Shown one piece after another: positions 50,796 through 59,461 of a DNA stretch of 64,000 nt; the first letter of the stretch is position 1; each line of letters begins with the position of its first letter. Source of the stretch: JASLDZ01 sp964242625 (GTDB lineage: Bacteria > Pseudomonadota > Alphaproteobacteria > Caulobacterales > Caulobacteraceae); contig CAXTAO010000001.1 of NCBI GenBank assembly GCA_964242625.1, positions 62,001 through 126,000 on the forward strand. The letters are read 5' to 3'. Made by a program: the position numbers and the translations under genes. The notes below the pieces were generated by a model. It did no database searches. It was not told where the DNA came from and worked only from the letters and a program-made list of their open reading frames with translations.

Positions 50796-52400
50796 CTAGG
50801 GGCCGACCTGCGGCTCAGGGATGTGCGCCGGTCGCGCCGCGCCAGGCCGCGCCACGGCGTACATCTCCCAGGCGATCGTCTTGGTGAGCCCCTGCCGGTC
50901 GTCGCCGATGCGGTAGAGGTCCATGTGCGTGCGGTCGGGCAGGTAGTGGAACGAGGCGTGTGCGCCGAGCCCCTGCATCACCGCCTGCAGCCGCCGCGCC
51001 GAACCGTCGAGGTAGAAGGTGTCGGCGGTGCCCACGAGCACGTGCACGCGGCCGTCGAGGTCGGCCCTGAGCATCGGCCACTCGCGCTGGAGCCGGGCCG
51101 CGATGTCCCAGTGGTCGCGCCAGTAGGCGAGGACCGCGGGGTCGACCTCGCCCGTCGCGCGATCGAACATCTTCAAAGGCGCGCCCTGCGGGCCGCGTGG
51201 CGAGAACACCCAGTCGAACGCCGCCTGCTGGCCTCCGGAGGGACCCAGCACCTCCTCCAGCCGGGTGAAGCCCTCGATCGTGCCGAGGACCTTCCCGTGC
51301 TCGCGGATCAAGGGATACGGCGAGCCGTCGGGCCGCCGGTACACGTTGGCGTGCGAGGCGTAGAGGTCGACCCCCGTCCAGTCATGAAAGTCGCTGGGGT
51401 CGGGCGAGGTCGACCACGTGCCGCCGAACACGCGCGGGTAGCGCACCTGCAGCCACAGGGTGGCCCAGCCGCCGGAGGAGTGGCCGGTCAGGAAGCGTCC
51501 GGACGGCCGGGCGTCCATCCGGTAGCTGCGCTCGAGCTCGGGGATCAGTTCGGTGGTCAGCGCCTGGCCCCACGGCCCGTTGTTGACGCTGTCGGCGAAC
51601 TCGTGCGTACCGGTCGGCCCGCTCTCGTCCAGGAGCACCCAGATCATCGGCGGGATCGCGCCGCCGTGCATGTCGCGCCAGCGAGCGACGGCGGTGTCGT
51701 AGGCGCTCCCGAGCCCGCCGCCGAAGCCGTGGGTCTGGTAGGCGACGGGATAGCTCTGCGAGCCTGTGGCGTAGCCCGGCGGCAGCAGCACCCAGCCGCG
51801 CATATGGATCGGTCGGCCCCAGAAGGCGGAAAGCGCCGGGCTCTCGAAATCGACCGGGCGGATGTCGGCGCGGGCGAGCGGGTAGGCCGCCTTCGTCTCG
51901 GCCGACGCCCGCTCGGGCGCCGCGCGCGGATCGACCGCCGGCAGCACGTGGTCGAGGGTCAGAGCGCCCCCTTGCGGCAGGCTCATCTCGACGACGGGGC
52001 TGACCAGGTCGCCTTCGCGGCGGCCCGCGTAGTTGTAGTCGTGGCGCACGTCGAGCACCGCCTGCACAGCGTATCGGCCGGGCGGCAGCGCGGAGAACGG
52101 GCTAGGGAACGCGATGACGTCAGCGTCCACGCTGACGGCGTCCCCGGGCGCGAGCCGGACCACTTCCTGCGCCGCCACCGCCGCGCCATGGTCGGCGAAG
52201 GCGCTGGCGTCGATCTCCGTGACCACGCCGCCCTTGGCCTGCGCCTTTGCCTCCGCGAGCGGCTGGGCGAAGACGAGCAGGCGGCCCGACGCGGGAGCCG
52301 CCACGCCCGAGGCGACGCGGATGGACACGGGGGCCGAGACCGCCGGTCCGGCCTGGGCAAGACAACCTAGGGCGACGACGAGGGCCAGGGGACGCAGCAT
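50796..52400 (-). CDS. Secreted esterase (esterase D/enterochelin esterase-like fold)
   Basis: A 534-aa protein with signal peptide ('RPLALVVALGCLAQAGPAVSA'), an N-terminal beta-rich domain (to about 210) and a C-terminal putative-esterase domain with S308 in GHSSGG ('RFLTGHSSGGWATLWLQVRYP'), a late Asp and His ('PDRTHMDLY'). The ATG at 52400 begins the signal; the long frame upstream is a shadow of dxs. Substrate unknown. Follows dxs by 62 bp. Confidence 0.85.
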   Translation of the reverse strand: MLRPLALVVALGCLAQAGPAVSAPVSIRVASGVAAPASGRLLVFAQPLAEAKAQAKGGVVTEIDASAFADHGAAVAAQEVVRLAPGDAVSVDADVIAFPSPFSALPPGRYAVQAVLDVRHDYNYAGRREGDLVSPVVEMSLPQGGALTLDHVLPAVDPRAAPERASAETKAAYPLARADIRPVDFESPALSAFWGRPIHMRGWVLLPPGYATGSQSYPVAYQTHGFGGGLGSAYDTAVARWRDMHGGAIPPMIWVLLDESGPTGTHEFADSVNNGPWGQALTTELIPELERSYRMDARPSGRFLTGHSSGGWATLWLQVRYPRVFGGTWSTSPDPSDFHDWTGVDLYASHANVYRRPDGSPYPLIREHGKVLGTIEGFTRLEEVLGPSGGQQAAFDWVFSPRGPQGAPLKMFDRATGEVDPAVLAYWRDHWDIAARLQREWPMLRADLDGRVHVLVGTADTFYLDGSARRLQAVMQGLGAHASFHYLPDRTHMDLYRIGDDRQGLTKTIAWEMYAVARPGAARPAHIPEPQVGP

Positions 52401-52462
52401 GCCCGCGACCCTGTCACAAAGGATGTGAAGGGGCGAGCGTCGCCCCATCGCGACGCGGCAGC

Positions 52463-54385
52463 TCAGGCGCGACGTCCGCCCGCGGCGGCGGCGACCGTCT
52501 CCGCGCCCAGCGCGCCGAGCACGCCCGCGACGATGCCCGCAGTGTCGAGCCCGGCCTGGGCGTACATGCGGTCGGGCGTGTCCTGGTCCTGGAAGGCGTC
52601 GGGCAGGGTCAGGGTGCGGATCTTGAGACCGCGGTCCAGCGCGCCGCGCTCGGCCAGGAGCTGCAGCACGAAGGCGCCGAAGCCGCCCACCGCACCTTCC
52701 TCGACCGTGACCAGCGCCTCGTGCTCGCGGGCCAGCCGCAGGATCAGCTGCTCGTCCAGCGGTTTGGCGAAGCGCGCGTCGGCGACGGTCGCGGAAAGGC
52801 CGCGGGCGGCCAGCTGCTCGGCGGCGGCGAGCGCCGGTGCAAGCCGGGTGCCGAGCGCCAGGATCGCAACGCACGAGCCTTCCCGCACCACGCGGCCGCG
52901 CCCGATCTCCCAGGGCGCGGCGAGCTCGGGAATGTCGACGCCCACGCCTTCGCCGCGCGGATAACGGAAAGCCGAGGGCCGGTCGTCCAACTCGCAGGCG
53001 AGCGCGATGGCGGAGGCGAGCTCGGCCTCGTCGGAGGGCGCCATCAGCACCATGCCGGGCAAGGCGCCCATGTAGCCCACGTCGAACGAGCCAGCGTGGG
53101 TCGCGCCGTCGGCGCCCACCAGCCCCGCCCGGTCCATGGCGAAGCGCACGGGCAGCTTCTGGATGGCCACGTCGTGCACCACCTGGTCGTAGCCGCGCTG
53201 CAGGAAGGTCGAGTAGATCGCGCAGAACGGCCGCATGCCGTCGGCCGCCAGTCCCGCGGCGAAGGTCACCGCGTGCTGTTCGGCGATCCCCACGTCGAAG
53301 GTGCGCTCGGGGAAGCGGCGGCCGAAAATGTCGACGCCTGTGCCGGACGGCATGGCGGCGGTGATGGCCACGATCTTCGGGTCGCGCTCGGCGCGCTTGA
53401 CGAGCTCGGCCCCGAACACGTTCTGGTACTGCGGCGCGTTGGGCTTGGCCTTGGACTGCTTGCCCGACACCACGTCGAACTTGGCGACGCCGTGGTACTT
53501 GTCGGCGGAGTTCTCGGCCGGGGCGTAGCCCTTGCCCTTCTGCGTCACCACGTGGACGAGGACGGGCATGTCCTTGATCTCGCGGACGTTCTTCAGTACG
53601 CCGACGAGCGTATCCATGTCGTGCCCGTCGATCGGACCGACGTAGTAGAAGCCCATCTCCTCGAAGAAGGTGCCGCCGGCGACCATGCCGCGCGCGTACT
53701 CCTCGGCCTTCTTGGCGGCGTTGGCGAAGGGGCGGGGCAGGTGGTCGGCCACGCCCTTGCCCATCTTGCGCACCCACTGGTAGGCGCCGCCAGAGACGAT
53801 GCCGGCGAGATAGGCGCTCATCCCGCCCACCGGGGGCGCGATCGACATGTCGTTGTCGTTGAGGATGACGGTGAGCTGCTTGGTGGTCTCGGCGGCGTTG
53901 TTCATGGCCTCGTAGGCCATGCCCGCGCTCATGGAGCCGTCGCCGATCACGGCGATCACGTTCTTGTCCTGGCCCTGCAGATCGCGCGCGGCGGCGAAGC
54001 CCAGGGCGGCCGAGATGGAGGTGGCGGCGTGGGCGGCCCCGAACGGGTCGTACTCGCTCTCCACGCGCTTGGTGAAGCCGGAGAGCCCAGCGCCCTGGCG
54101 CAGGGTGCGGATGCGGTCGCGCCGGCCGGTGAGGATCTTGTGCGGATAGGCCTGGTGGCCGACGTCCCAGATCAGGATGTCCTTCGGCGTGTCGAACACG
54201 TGGTGCAGGGCCACGGTCAGCTCCACGACCGCCAAGCCGGAGCCCAAGTGTCCGCCCGTCTGGCTGACCGCGTCGATCATCTCCGCGCGCGTCTCGTCGG
54301 CCAGCTGTCGCAGCTCGGGGAGCTGCAGCGTCCGCAGGTCGGACGGGACGTTGACCGTGTCGAGGAGCGGAGTGTGGGGGGGCAT
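52463..54385 (-). CDS. dxs: 1-deoxy-D-xylulose-5-phosphate synthase
   Basis: A 640-aa thiamine-diphosphate enzyme condensing pyruvate and glyceraldehyde-3-phosphate, first step of the MEP isoprenoid pathway. 'GGHLGSGLAVVELTVALHHVF', ThDP motif 'GDGSMSAGMAYEAMNN...NDNDMSI', catalytic Glu in 'DVGIAEQHAVTFAAGLA', and the C-terminal transketolase domain 'TVEEGAVGGFG'. ATG 54385 is preferred to TTG 54391. No ispA is beside it. Confidence 0.97.
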   Translation of the reverse strand: MPPHTPLLDTVNVPSDLRTLQLPELRQLADETRAEMIDAVSQTGGHLGSGLAVVELTVALHHVFDTPKDILIWDVGHQAYPHKILTGRRDRIRTLRQGAGLSGFTKRVESEYDPFGAAHAATSISAALGFAAARDLQGQDKNVIAVIGDGSMSAGMAYEAMNNAAETTKQLTVILNDNDMSIAPPVGGMSAYLAGIVSGGAYQWVRKMGKGVADHLPRPFANAAKKAEEYARGMVAGGTFFEEMGFYYVGPIDGHDMDTLVGVLKNVREIKDMPVLVHVVTQKGKGYAPAENSADKYHGVAKFDVVSGKQSKAKPNAPQYQNVFGAELVKRAERDPKIVAITAAMPSGTGVDIFGRRFPERTFDVGIAEQHAVTFAAGLAADGMRPFCAIYSTFLQRGYDQVVHDVAIQKLPVRFAMDRAGLVGADGATHAGSFDVGYMGALPGMVLMAPSDEAELASAIALACELDDRPSAFRYPRGEGVGVDIPELAAPWEIGRGRVVREGSCVAILALGTRLAPALAAAEQLAARGLSATVADARFAKPLDEQLILRLAREHEALVTVEEGAVGGFGAFVLQLLAERGALDRGLKIRTLTLPDAFQDQDTPDRMYAQAGLDTAGIVAGVLGALGAETVAAAAGGRRA

Positions 54386-54464
54386 GGGCAAGCGGCTCTC
54401 GCGGGGCGTTCTGCCGCTCCGCAGACGAGCGCGAGCGGCGACCCCAGGACGTTAAGCGGGCGGA

Positions 54465-54489
54465 CTTAGCACGTTTTCGCGGCCGTCAC
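54465..54489 (-). promoter_or_regulatory. Candidate Caulobacter-type housekeeping promoter for dxs
   Basis: On the minus strand GTGACG (54489-54484) is followed after 13 bases by GCTAAG (54470-54465), one mismatch from TTGACG and an exact fit to GCTANA-like -10 usage. Lies about 80 bp before the dxs ATG. Confidence 0.5.
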
Positions 54490-54516
54490 GCCGATTCGGC
54501 GAGCAGGCGCACAGGG

Positions 54517-54534
54517 CGTTGCGCGCGTGCAACG
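54517..54534. repeat. Inverted repeat between xseB and dxs
   Basis: CGTTGC (54517-54522) and GCAACG (54529-54534) form a 6-bp perfect inverted repeat with a GC-rich loop, 32 bp after the xseB stop. Possible terminator stem without a T run, or a binding site. Confidence 0.35.
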
Positions 54535-54565
54535 CGCGAGGGAGGTCGACGGCCGTGGGTCGAGG

Positions 54566-54838
54566 TCAGCCGAAGTCGGCCGGTTCGGCGCGCTGCGGCT
54601 CGCCCCCTGGACCGACCACGATGCGCTCCACCCGCAGCTGCGCCTGTCGCAGACGCGCCTCGCAATGGCTCTTCAGCCGCGAGCCGCGCTCGTAGAGGTC
54701 GATGGACCGCTCCAGCTCGGCTTGGCCCGACTCGAGGTCCGCAACGATCCGCTCCAGCTCCCGCAGCGCCTCCTCGAAGGAGAGCGCGGCGATGTCGTCC
54801 GGGGCCGGGGCGGCGGGAGGGGAGACGGGCTCGGCCAT
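54566..54838 (-). CDS. xseB: Exodeoxyribonuclease VII small subunit
   Basis: A 90-aa helical-hairpin protein: 'ALSFEEALRELERIVADLESGQAELERSIDLYERGSRLKSHCEARLRQAQLRVERI' is the diagnostic XseB region. Forms the exonuclease VII complex with XseA (not in window). In many alphaproteobacteria xseB is followed by ispA and dxs; here dxs follows directly. Confidence 0.95.
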   Translation of the reverse strand: MAEPVSPPAAPAPDDIAALSFEEALRELERIVADLESGQAELERSIDLYERGSRLKSHCEARLRQAQLRVERIVVGPGGEPQRAEPADFG

Positions 54839-54888
54839 GGGAGGGCCTTACCGCCGCGCGCGGGGGCGGGGCAACCGGCGGGCGCCTC

Positions 54889-54942
54889 TCAGAGCCGCTC
54901 GAAGCGGCGTCGCCCTCAGCGCCGCTCGAAGCGGCGACGACC
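54889..54942. repeat. Tandem 27-bp duplication containing palindromes at a gene 3' end
   Basis: 54889-54915 and 54916-54942 are 24/27 identical. Each contains GCCGCT-CGA-AGCGGC, a 6-bp stem with 3-base loop. The second copy is the stop codon and last codons of the phosphatase gene (minus strand), the first lies just beyond it. Could act as paired 3' hairpins. Confidence 0.7.
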
Positions 54943-55530
54943 CCAGTAGCCGTAGCCCTCGTGCTCCACCATGCGCCAGCCGCGCCGACGTAGCTCGCGC
55001 GCCAGCATGGTGTTGAAGAAGCCGTGCGCGAGCACCAGCACATCGCCCTCGCGCTCGGCCAGGCCGACGAGCCGGTCCACCGCGTCGGCGGTGCGCGCCT
55101 GCGCCTCCGCGCGGCTCTCCTGGCCCTCGGTGTGACCGAAGAACCACCACGCCACCCGGGCGAGGAAGCCCCAGGTCTTGGGGCTGAGCCGCACGCCCGG
55201 CGGCAGCGCCGGCGGGGGCAGGGGCGCCTCGATGAACACCGGGTCGCGCCCGAAGGCGCGCCCGGCGGCGACCGTCTCGGCCGTCTCCACCGCGCGCCTT
55301 CGAGGCGAGGCGACGATCACGTCCGCCTCCCGGGCGCTGCGCAGGAGCCCCTCGGGAGGGACCTGCCCCGGCAGTATGCCGCCCTCCTCGTAGGCCGCCC
55401 ACCAGCGTCGATAGCCGTCGGCGTTGAGCCGGATCCGGCGCGAGAGCGCGGGTTCGCCGTGGCGCGCCAGGGTGATGGAGCCAAGCCTGGGGCGCCGGGC
55501 GTCGGTCGGTCGATCCGGCTCGGACGCCAT
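54916..55530 (-). CDS. Histidine phosphatase family protein
   Basis: A 204-aa phosphoglycerate-mutase-like phosphatase. Catalytic His in 'LARHGEPALS', second Arg in 'VASPRRRAVETAE', and late His in 'VLVLAHGFFNTMLAREL'. ATG 55530 is the first start after the shadow of the HDAC gene. C-terminal 'GYWGRRRFERR' is very basic. Substrate unknown; broad phosphatase or signalling roles are known in the family. Confidence 0.85.
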   Translation of the reverse strand: MASEPDRPTDARRPRLGSITLARHGEPALSRRIRLNADGYRRWWAAYEEGGILPGQVPPEGLLRSAREADVIVASPRRRAVETAETVAAGRAFGRDPVFIEAPLPPPALPPGVRLSPKTWGFLARVAWWFFGHTEGQESRAEAQARTADAVDRLVGLAEREGDVLVLAHGFFNTMLARELRRRGWRMVEHEGYGYWGRRRFERR

Positions 55531-55592
55531 GGCTGTTCCCGCCGGTCGACGCTGAAGGCCCGGGCGCAGGCGCCGGAAGCGTCGGTCCAGCC

Positions 55593-56519
55593 TCACTCCC
55601 CCTGCAAGGCGCGAACGTGGGCCACGGCGGACTCGGCCAGGCCCCGCGGGTCGTAACCGCCCTCGAGGGAGGAGACAACCCGACCTTGGCAGCGGCTCCG
55701 CGCCACCTCCAAGATGGCGCGGGTGGCCCAGTGGAAGTCGGCGGCCTCCAGCGTCTGCTGCGCCAGCGGGTCGCGGGCGTGGGCGTCGAAGCCGGCGGAG
55801 ACTAGCACGAGGTCGGGCGCGAAGGCGTCCAGCTCCGGCATCAGCCGGCGCTCGAAGCGCGCCCGCCAGGCCTGGGCCGTGGCCCCGGGCTCCACGGTCG
55901 CGTTCACGACGTTGCCCACCCCCGTCTCGCTCTCCGCGCCGGTGCCGGGATAGAGCGGCCATTGGTGGATGGAGGCCAGGAAGAGCGTGGGGTCGTCCTC
56001 CACCGCCGCCTGGGTCCCGTTGCCGTGGTGCACGTCGAAGTCGACCACCGCGACCCGCGCGAGGCCCGCCGCCTGGGCGGCCCGGGCGGCGACCGCGACG
56101 GTCGAGAACAGGCAGAAGCCCATGGGGACGGTGGGCTCGGCGTGGTGGCCGGGGGGCCTGACCGCGCAGAACGCGCGCGCCGCCTCGCCGCGGGCCACCG
56201 CCTCCACCGCCCCCACCGCGGCTCCGGCGGCCAGCATCGCTGCGCGCACGCTGCCGGGGGAGAGGTGGGTGTCGGGATCGAGCGCCACCTCGTCCGCCTC
56301 CGTGGCGGGCTCGGCGCTGAAGATCGCGTCGACATAGGCGGCGGGATGCACGCGCAGGAGGTCGCCCCGCGAGGCGGGCGCCGCGTCGCGCGTGTCGGCG
56401 CCCAGTCCGGCGTCGCGCAGCGCCGCCATCACCGTCGCCAGCCGCTCGGGCCGCTCGGGATGGCCCGCGGGCGGGCGATGGCGCGCCATGTCGGGGTGGG
56501 TGAAGACGGGCAGGCTCAC
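55593..56519 (-). CDS. Histone deacetylase-family amidohydrolase
   Basis: A 308-aa zinc hydrolase of the bacterial acetoin-utilisation/acetylpolyamine amidohydrolase group. Metal and catalytic residues: 'VRPPGHHAEP', 'VVDFDVHHGNGTQ', 'SAGFDAHARDPL', with 'LEGGYDP' near the end. Removes acetyl groups from a small molecule or lysine. GTG 56519 matches the family start ('FTHPDMARHRPPAGHPERPERL'). Divergent from a GNAT acetyltransferase gene by 45 bp. Confidence 0.92.
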   Translation of the reverse strand: MSLPVFTHPDMARHRPPAGHPERPERLATVMAALRDAGLGADTRDAAPASRGDLLRVHPAAYVDAIFSAEPATEADEVALDPDTHLSPGSVRAAMLAAGAAVGAVEAVARGEAARAFCAVRPPGHHAEPTVPMGFCLFSTVAVAARAAQAAGLARVAVVDFDVHHGNGTQAAVEDDPTLFLASIHQWPLYPGTGAESETGVGNVVNATVEPGATAQAWRARFERRLMPELDAFAPDLVLVSAGFDAHARDPLAQQTLEAADFHWATRAILEVARSRCQGRVVSSLEGGYDPRGLAESAVAHVRALQGE

Positions 56520-56564
56520 GCGCGCCGGATAGCACGGCCGCGCGCCGCCCGGTAAAGCGCGCCC

Positions 56565-57110
56565 ATGCCCGTGCTCGCCCCCGCGACGCCCGCCGACGCG
56601 GCCGACCTCGCCGCCTTCGCCGCCGAGCAGTACGTCGAGACCTTCGTGCGGGGCTTCGCCATCCCGTACCCACCCGCCGACCTCCAGCGCTTTCTGCACG
56701 AGACCTGCGGCGTTCAAGCCTTCGCCCGCATGATCGGCGACCCGGAGACCTCGGTTCGCCTCCGCCGCGACGCCGGCGGGGTCGCCGCCTACGCGACCGC
56801 GGGAGCCGCCGGCCTGCCGCACCCGGACGTCCGCGCCGGCGACGGAGAGATCAAGCGCTTCTACGTGCGCCCGGACCACAAGGGCTCGGGCCTCGCGCGC
56901 GACGCGCTGGACGAGCTCCTGGCCGACCTCGACCCGCATCGTCGGCGCACGCTGTGGCTCAGCGTGTGGGAGGGCAACCACCGCGCCCAGCGCTTCTACG
57001 CCCGCTACGGGTTCCAGGAGGTCGGCGAGTACGCCTACCCGGTCGGCGACTGGCTCGATCGGGACCTGATCTATCGCCGGGGTGACGCGGCGCGCTCCCA
57101 GCCGTTATGA
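56565..57110 (+). CDS. GNAT-family N-acetyltransferase
   Basis: A 181-aa acetyltransferase. The acetyl-CoA loop is in 'IKRFYVRPDHKGSGLARDALDELL' (about 100-123; the usual Q/RxxGxG/A is HKGSGLA), followed by 'LWLSVWEGNHRAQRFYARYGFQEVGEY'. Substrate unknown. Overlaps pyrB by 4 bp, first gene of a GNAT-pyrB-pyrC unit. Confidence 0.9.
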   Translation: MPVLAPATPADAADLAAFAAEQYVETFVRGFAIPYPPADLQRFLHETCGVQAFARMIGDPETSVRLRRDAGGVAAYATAGAAGLPHPDVRAGDGEIKRFYVRPDHKGSGLARDALDELLADLDPHRRRTLWLSVWEGNHRAQRFYARYGFQEVGEYAYPVGDWLDRDLIYRRGDAARSQPL

Positions 57111-58117
57111 CGTCGCGCATGAGCGACCTCCGCGAGACCGGGTCCGCCGACCGGGGCGACGCCGCCCTGCAGGCGGGGATGTTCGCCTTCTCGCGCCCGC
57201 ACCTCTTGGGCATCGACGGGCTGCAGCGGCCGGAGGCCGAGCGCCTGCTCGATCTCGCCGACGGCTATGTCGCCCTGAACCGCCGGCGCGAGAAGACGCT
57301 GGCCACCCTGCGCGGCCGCACGCTGGTGAACCTCTTCTTCGAGAACTCCACGCGCACCCAGGCCTCGTTCGAGCTGGCGGCCAAGCGACTGGGCGCCGAC
57401 GTCGTCAACATGAGCCCGCGCGCGTCGTCGGTCGCCAAGGGCGAGACGCTGGTCGACACGGCGGTGACGCTGAACGCCATGGGCCCCGACCTCCTCGTCG
57501 TACGCCACGGCGCGTCGGGGGCCGCGGCGCTCCTGTCGCAGAAGGTGGGCTGCGCGGTGGTCAACGCGGGGGACGGGCGCCACGAGCACCCCACCCAGGC
57601 GCTCCTCGACGCGCTGACGCTGCGGCGCGCGCTGGGCGGGGTCGAGGGGCTGGAGGTCGCCATCTGCGGCGACGTGCTGCACAGCCGGGTGGCGCGCTCC
57701 AACGTGATCCTCCTGCAGCTCCTGGGCGCGCGCGTGCGGCTGGTGGGGCCGCCGACGCTTATGCCCGCCGGCGCCGACCGCTGGGGCTGCCAAGTGCACA
57801 CCGACATGCGGCGCGGGATCGACGGCGCGGACGTCGTGATGATGCTGCGGCTGCAGCTCGAGCGCATGGACGGCGCCTTCACGCCCTCGCCGCGCGAGTT
57901 CTTCCGCTTCTACGGCCTCGACGAGGAGAAGCTCAGCTGGGCCGCGCCGGGCGCGCGGGTGATGCATCCGGGGCCCATGAACCGCGGCGTTGAGATCGCC
58001 TCCACCGTCGCCGACGATCCGGCGGTCAGCCTGATCCAAGACCAGGTGGAGATGGGCGTCTCTGTGCGAATGGCGGTCCTGGCGACGCTCTCCGCCCGGC
58101 AGGAGGGCGCGTCGTGA
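57107..58117 (+). CDS. pyrB: Aspartate carbamoyltransferase catalytic subunit
   Basis: A 336-aa ATCase making carbamoyl-aspartate for pyrimidine synthesis. 'FFENSTRTQASFE' (carbamoyl-phosphate), 'SSVAKGETLVDT', 'HEHPTQALLDALT', 'ICGDVLHSRVARSN' and 'MHPGPMNRGVEI' are intact. No pyrI is present; the downstream dihydroorotase-like protein probably completes the holoenzyme, as in Pseudomonas. Confidence 0.97.
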   Translation: MTSRMSDLRETGSADRGDAALQAGMFAFSRPHLLGIDGLQRPEAERLLDLADGYVALNRRREKTLATLRGRTLVNLFFENSTRTQASFELAAKRLGADVVNMSPRASSVAKGETLVDTAVTLNAMGPDLLVVRHGASGAAALLSQKVGCAVVNAGDGRHEHPTQALLDALTLRRALGGVEGLEVAICGDVLHSRVARSNVILLQLLGARVRLVGPPTLMPAGADRWGCQVHTDMRRGIDGADVVMMLRLQLERMDGAFTPSPREFFRFYGLDEEKLSWAAPGARVMHPGPMNRGVEIASTVADDPAVSLIQDQVEMGVSVRMAVLATLSARQEGAS

Positions 58118-59391
58118 ACCGCCCGCTGGCGCTCCTGAACGCGCGTCGCCTCGAAGGCGGCGCGCCGGCGCACGTGCTGGTCCGCGACGGTGTGATCGCC
58201 GACGTGCTGAGCGGCGAGACGCCCGCGCCCGGGCCCGACCACGAGCGCATCGAGGCGGGCGGGCGCCTGCTCCTGCCGGGCCTAGTCGACCTCCGGGTGA
58301 AGACGGGCGAGCCGGGGGCCGAACCCCGCGAGACGCTGAAGTCGATGGCGCGCGCGGCGGCGGCCGGCGGCGTCACGACCGTCGTCGTCCAGCCCGACAC
58401 CGACCCGCCGCTCGACGATCCCGCCGCCGTCGACTTCGTGAGCCGGCGCGCGCGCGACATCGGCCTCGTCAACGTGCTGGTCGCCGGCGCCGCCACCCGC
58501 GCGCTGGAGGGCCGCGCCCTGGCCGAGATCGGGCTGATGCGCGAGGCGGGCGCGGTCTACGTCACCGACGCCGACCGGCCGATCACCGACTCCAAGGTGT
58601 TCCGCCGCGTGCTGGGCTACGCCGACGGCGCGGGCGCGCTCGTGGCGCACAGGCCGGTGGACGCCTTCCTGGCCGCGGGTGGGTGCGTCGCCGACGGCGA
58701 GTTCTCAGCCCGGCTGGGCCTCCCGGGCATATCCGCCATGGCCGAGCGCATCGGGCTTGAGCGCGACCTCGCGCTGGCGGAGGCCTCGGGCGCGCGCCTC
58801 CTCGTCGACCAAGTCACCACGGCCGACAGCATAGCGCGCATCGCCGACGCCAAGGCGCGAGGGCTGAAGGTGTGGGCGTCCGTTTCTATCAACCACCTGA
58901 GCTTCAACGAGCTCGACATCGGCGACTATCGCACGTTCTACCGACTCGATCCGCCGCTGCGCACGGAAGCCGACCGGCAGGCGCTGCTGGAGGGTGTGGC
59001 CTCTGGCGTCATCGACGTGGTGGTCTCCGCCCACGCCCCCGCGCCCGCCGAGGAGAAGCGCCTCCCGTTCGAAGAGGCCGCGCCCGGCGCGATCGGGGTG
59101 GAGACGCTCCTGCCCGCGCTCCTGACGCTGGCCGCCGACGGGGAGTTCGCCCCCTCAGCCCTGCTCCGCGCGGTGACGGAGGCGCCCGCCGCGCTGCTCG
59201 GCCTCCCGAGCGGGCGCATCGCCCGCGGCGCTCCCGCCGACCTCGTGCTCGTCGACGCCGACGCGCCGCTCGTCGTCGACGCCGAGCGCCTGCGCTCCAA
59301 GAGCAAGAACTCGCCGTTCGACGGACGCCGGCTGCAGGGCCTGATTGACCTGACCCTCGTCGGCGGCCGGATCGTCCACCGCCGCGACTGA
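58114..59391 (+). CDS. pyrX: Dihydroorotase-like protein, probably non-catalytic (PyrC'/PyrX type)
   Basis: A 425-aa amidohydrolase-fold protein. The metal HxH of active enzymes is replaced: 'LVDLRVKTGEPGAE' has L-R-V where D-x-H-x-H is needed, and 'SAHAPAP' stands for the usual S-D-H-A-P-H. Other landmarks remain ('AAAAGGVTTVVVQPDTDPP', 'EEAAPGAIGVETLLPALL', 'KSKNSPFDGRRL'). Such proteins beside pyrB act as structural partners of ATCase. GTG start overlaps the pyrB stop by 4 bp. A true PyrC is expected elsewhere. Confidence 0.88.
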   Translation: MNRPLALLNARRLEGGAPAHVLVRDGVIADVLSGETPAPGPDHERIEAGGRLLLPGLVDLRVKTGEPGAEPRETLKSMARAAAAGGVTTVVVQPDTDPPLDDPAAVDFVSRRARDIGLVNVLVAGAATRALEGRALAEIGLMREAGAVYVTDADRPITDSKVFRRVLGYADGAGALVAHRPVDAFLAAGGCVADGEFSARLGLPGISAMAERIGLERDLALAEASGARLLVDQVTTADSIARIADAKARGLKVWASVSINHLSFNELDIGDYRTFYRLDPPLRTEADRQALLEGVASGVIDVVVSAHAPAPAEEKRLPFEEAAPGAIGVETLLPALLTLAADGEFAPSALLRAVTEAPAALLGLPSGRIARGAPADLVLVDADAPLVVDAERLRSKSKNSPFDGRRLQGLIDLTLVGGRIVHRRD

Positions 59392-59461
59392 GCGCCGGTC
59401 CTCCGGTCATCGCCCTGTCACACACCGCGGCCATGAGGGCGCGCGGCGGCGAGGGGCGGGC

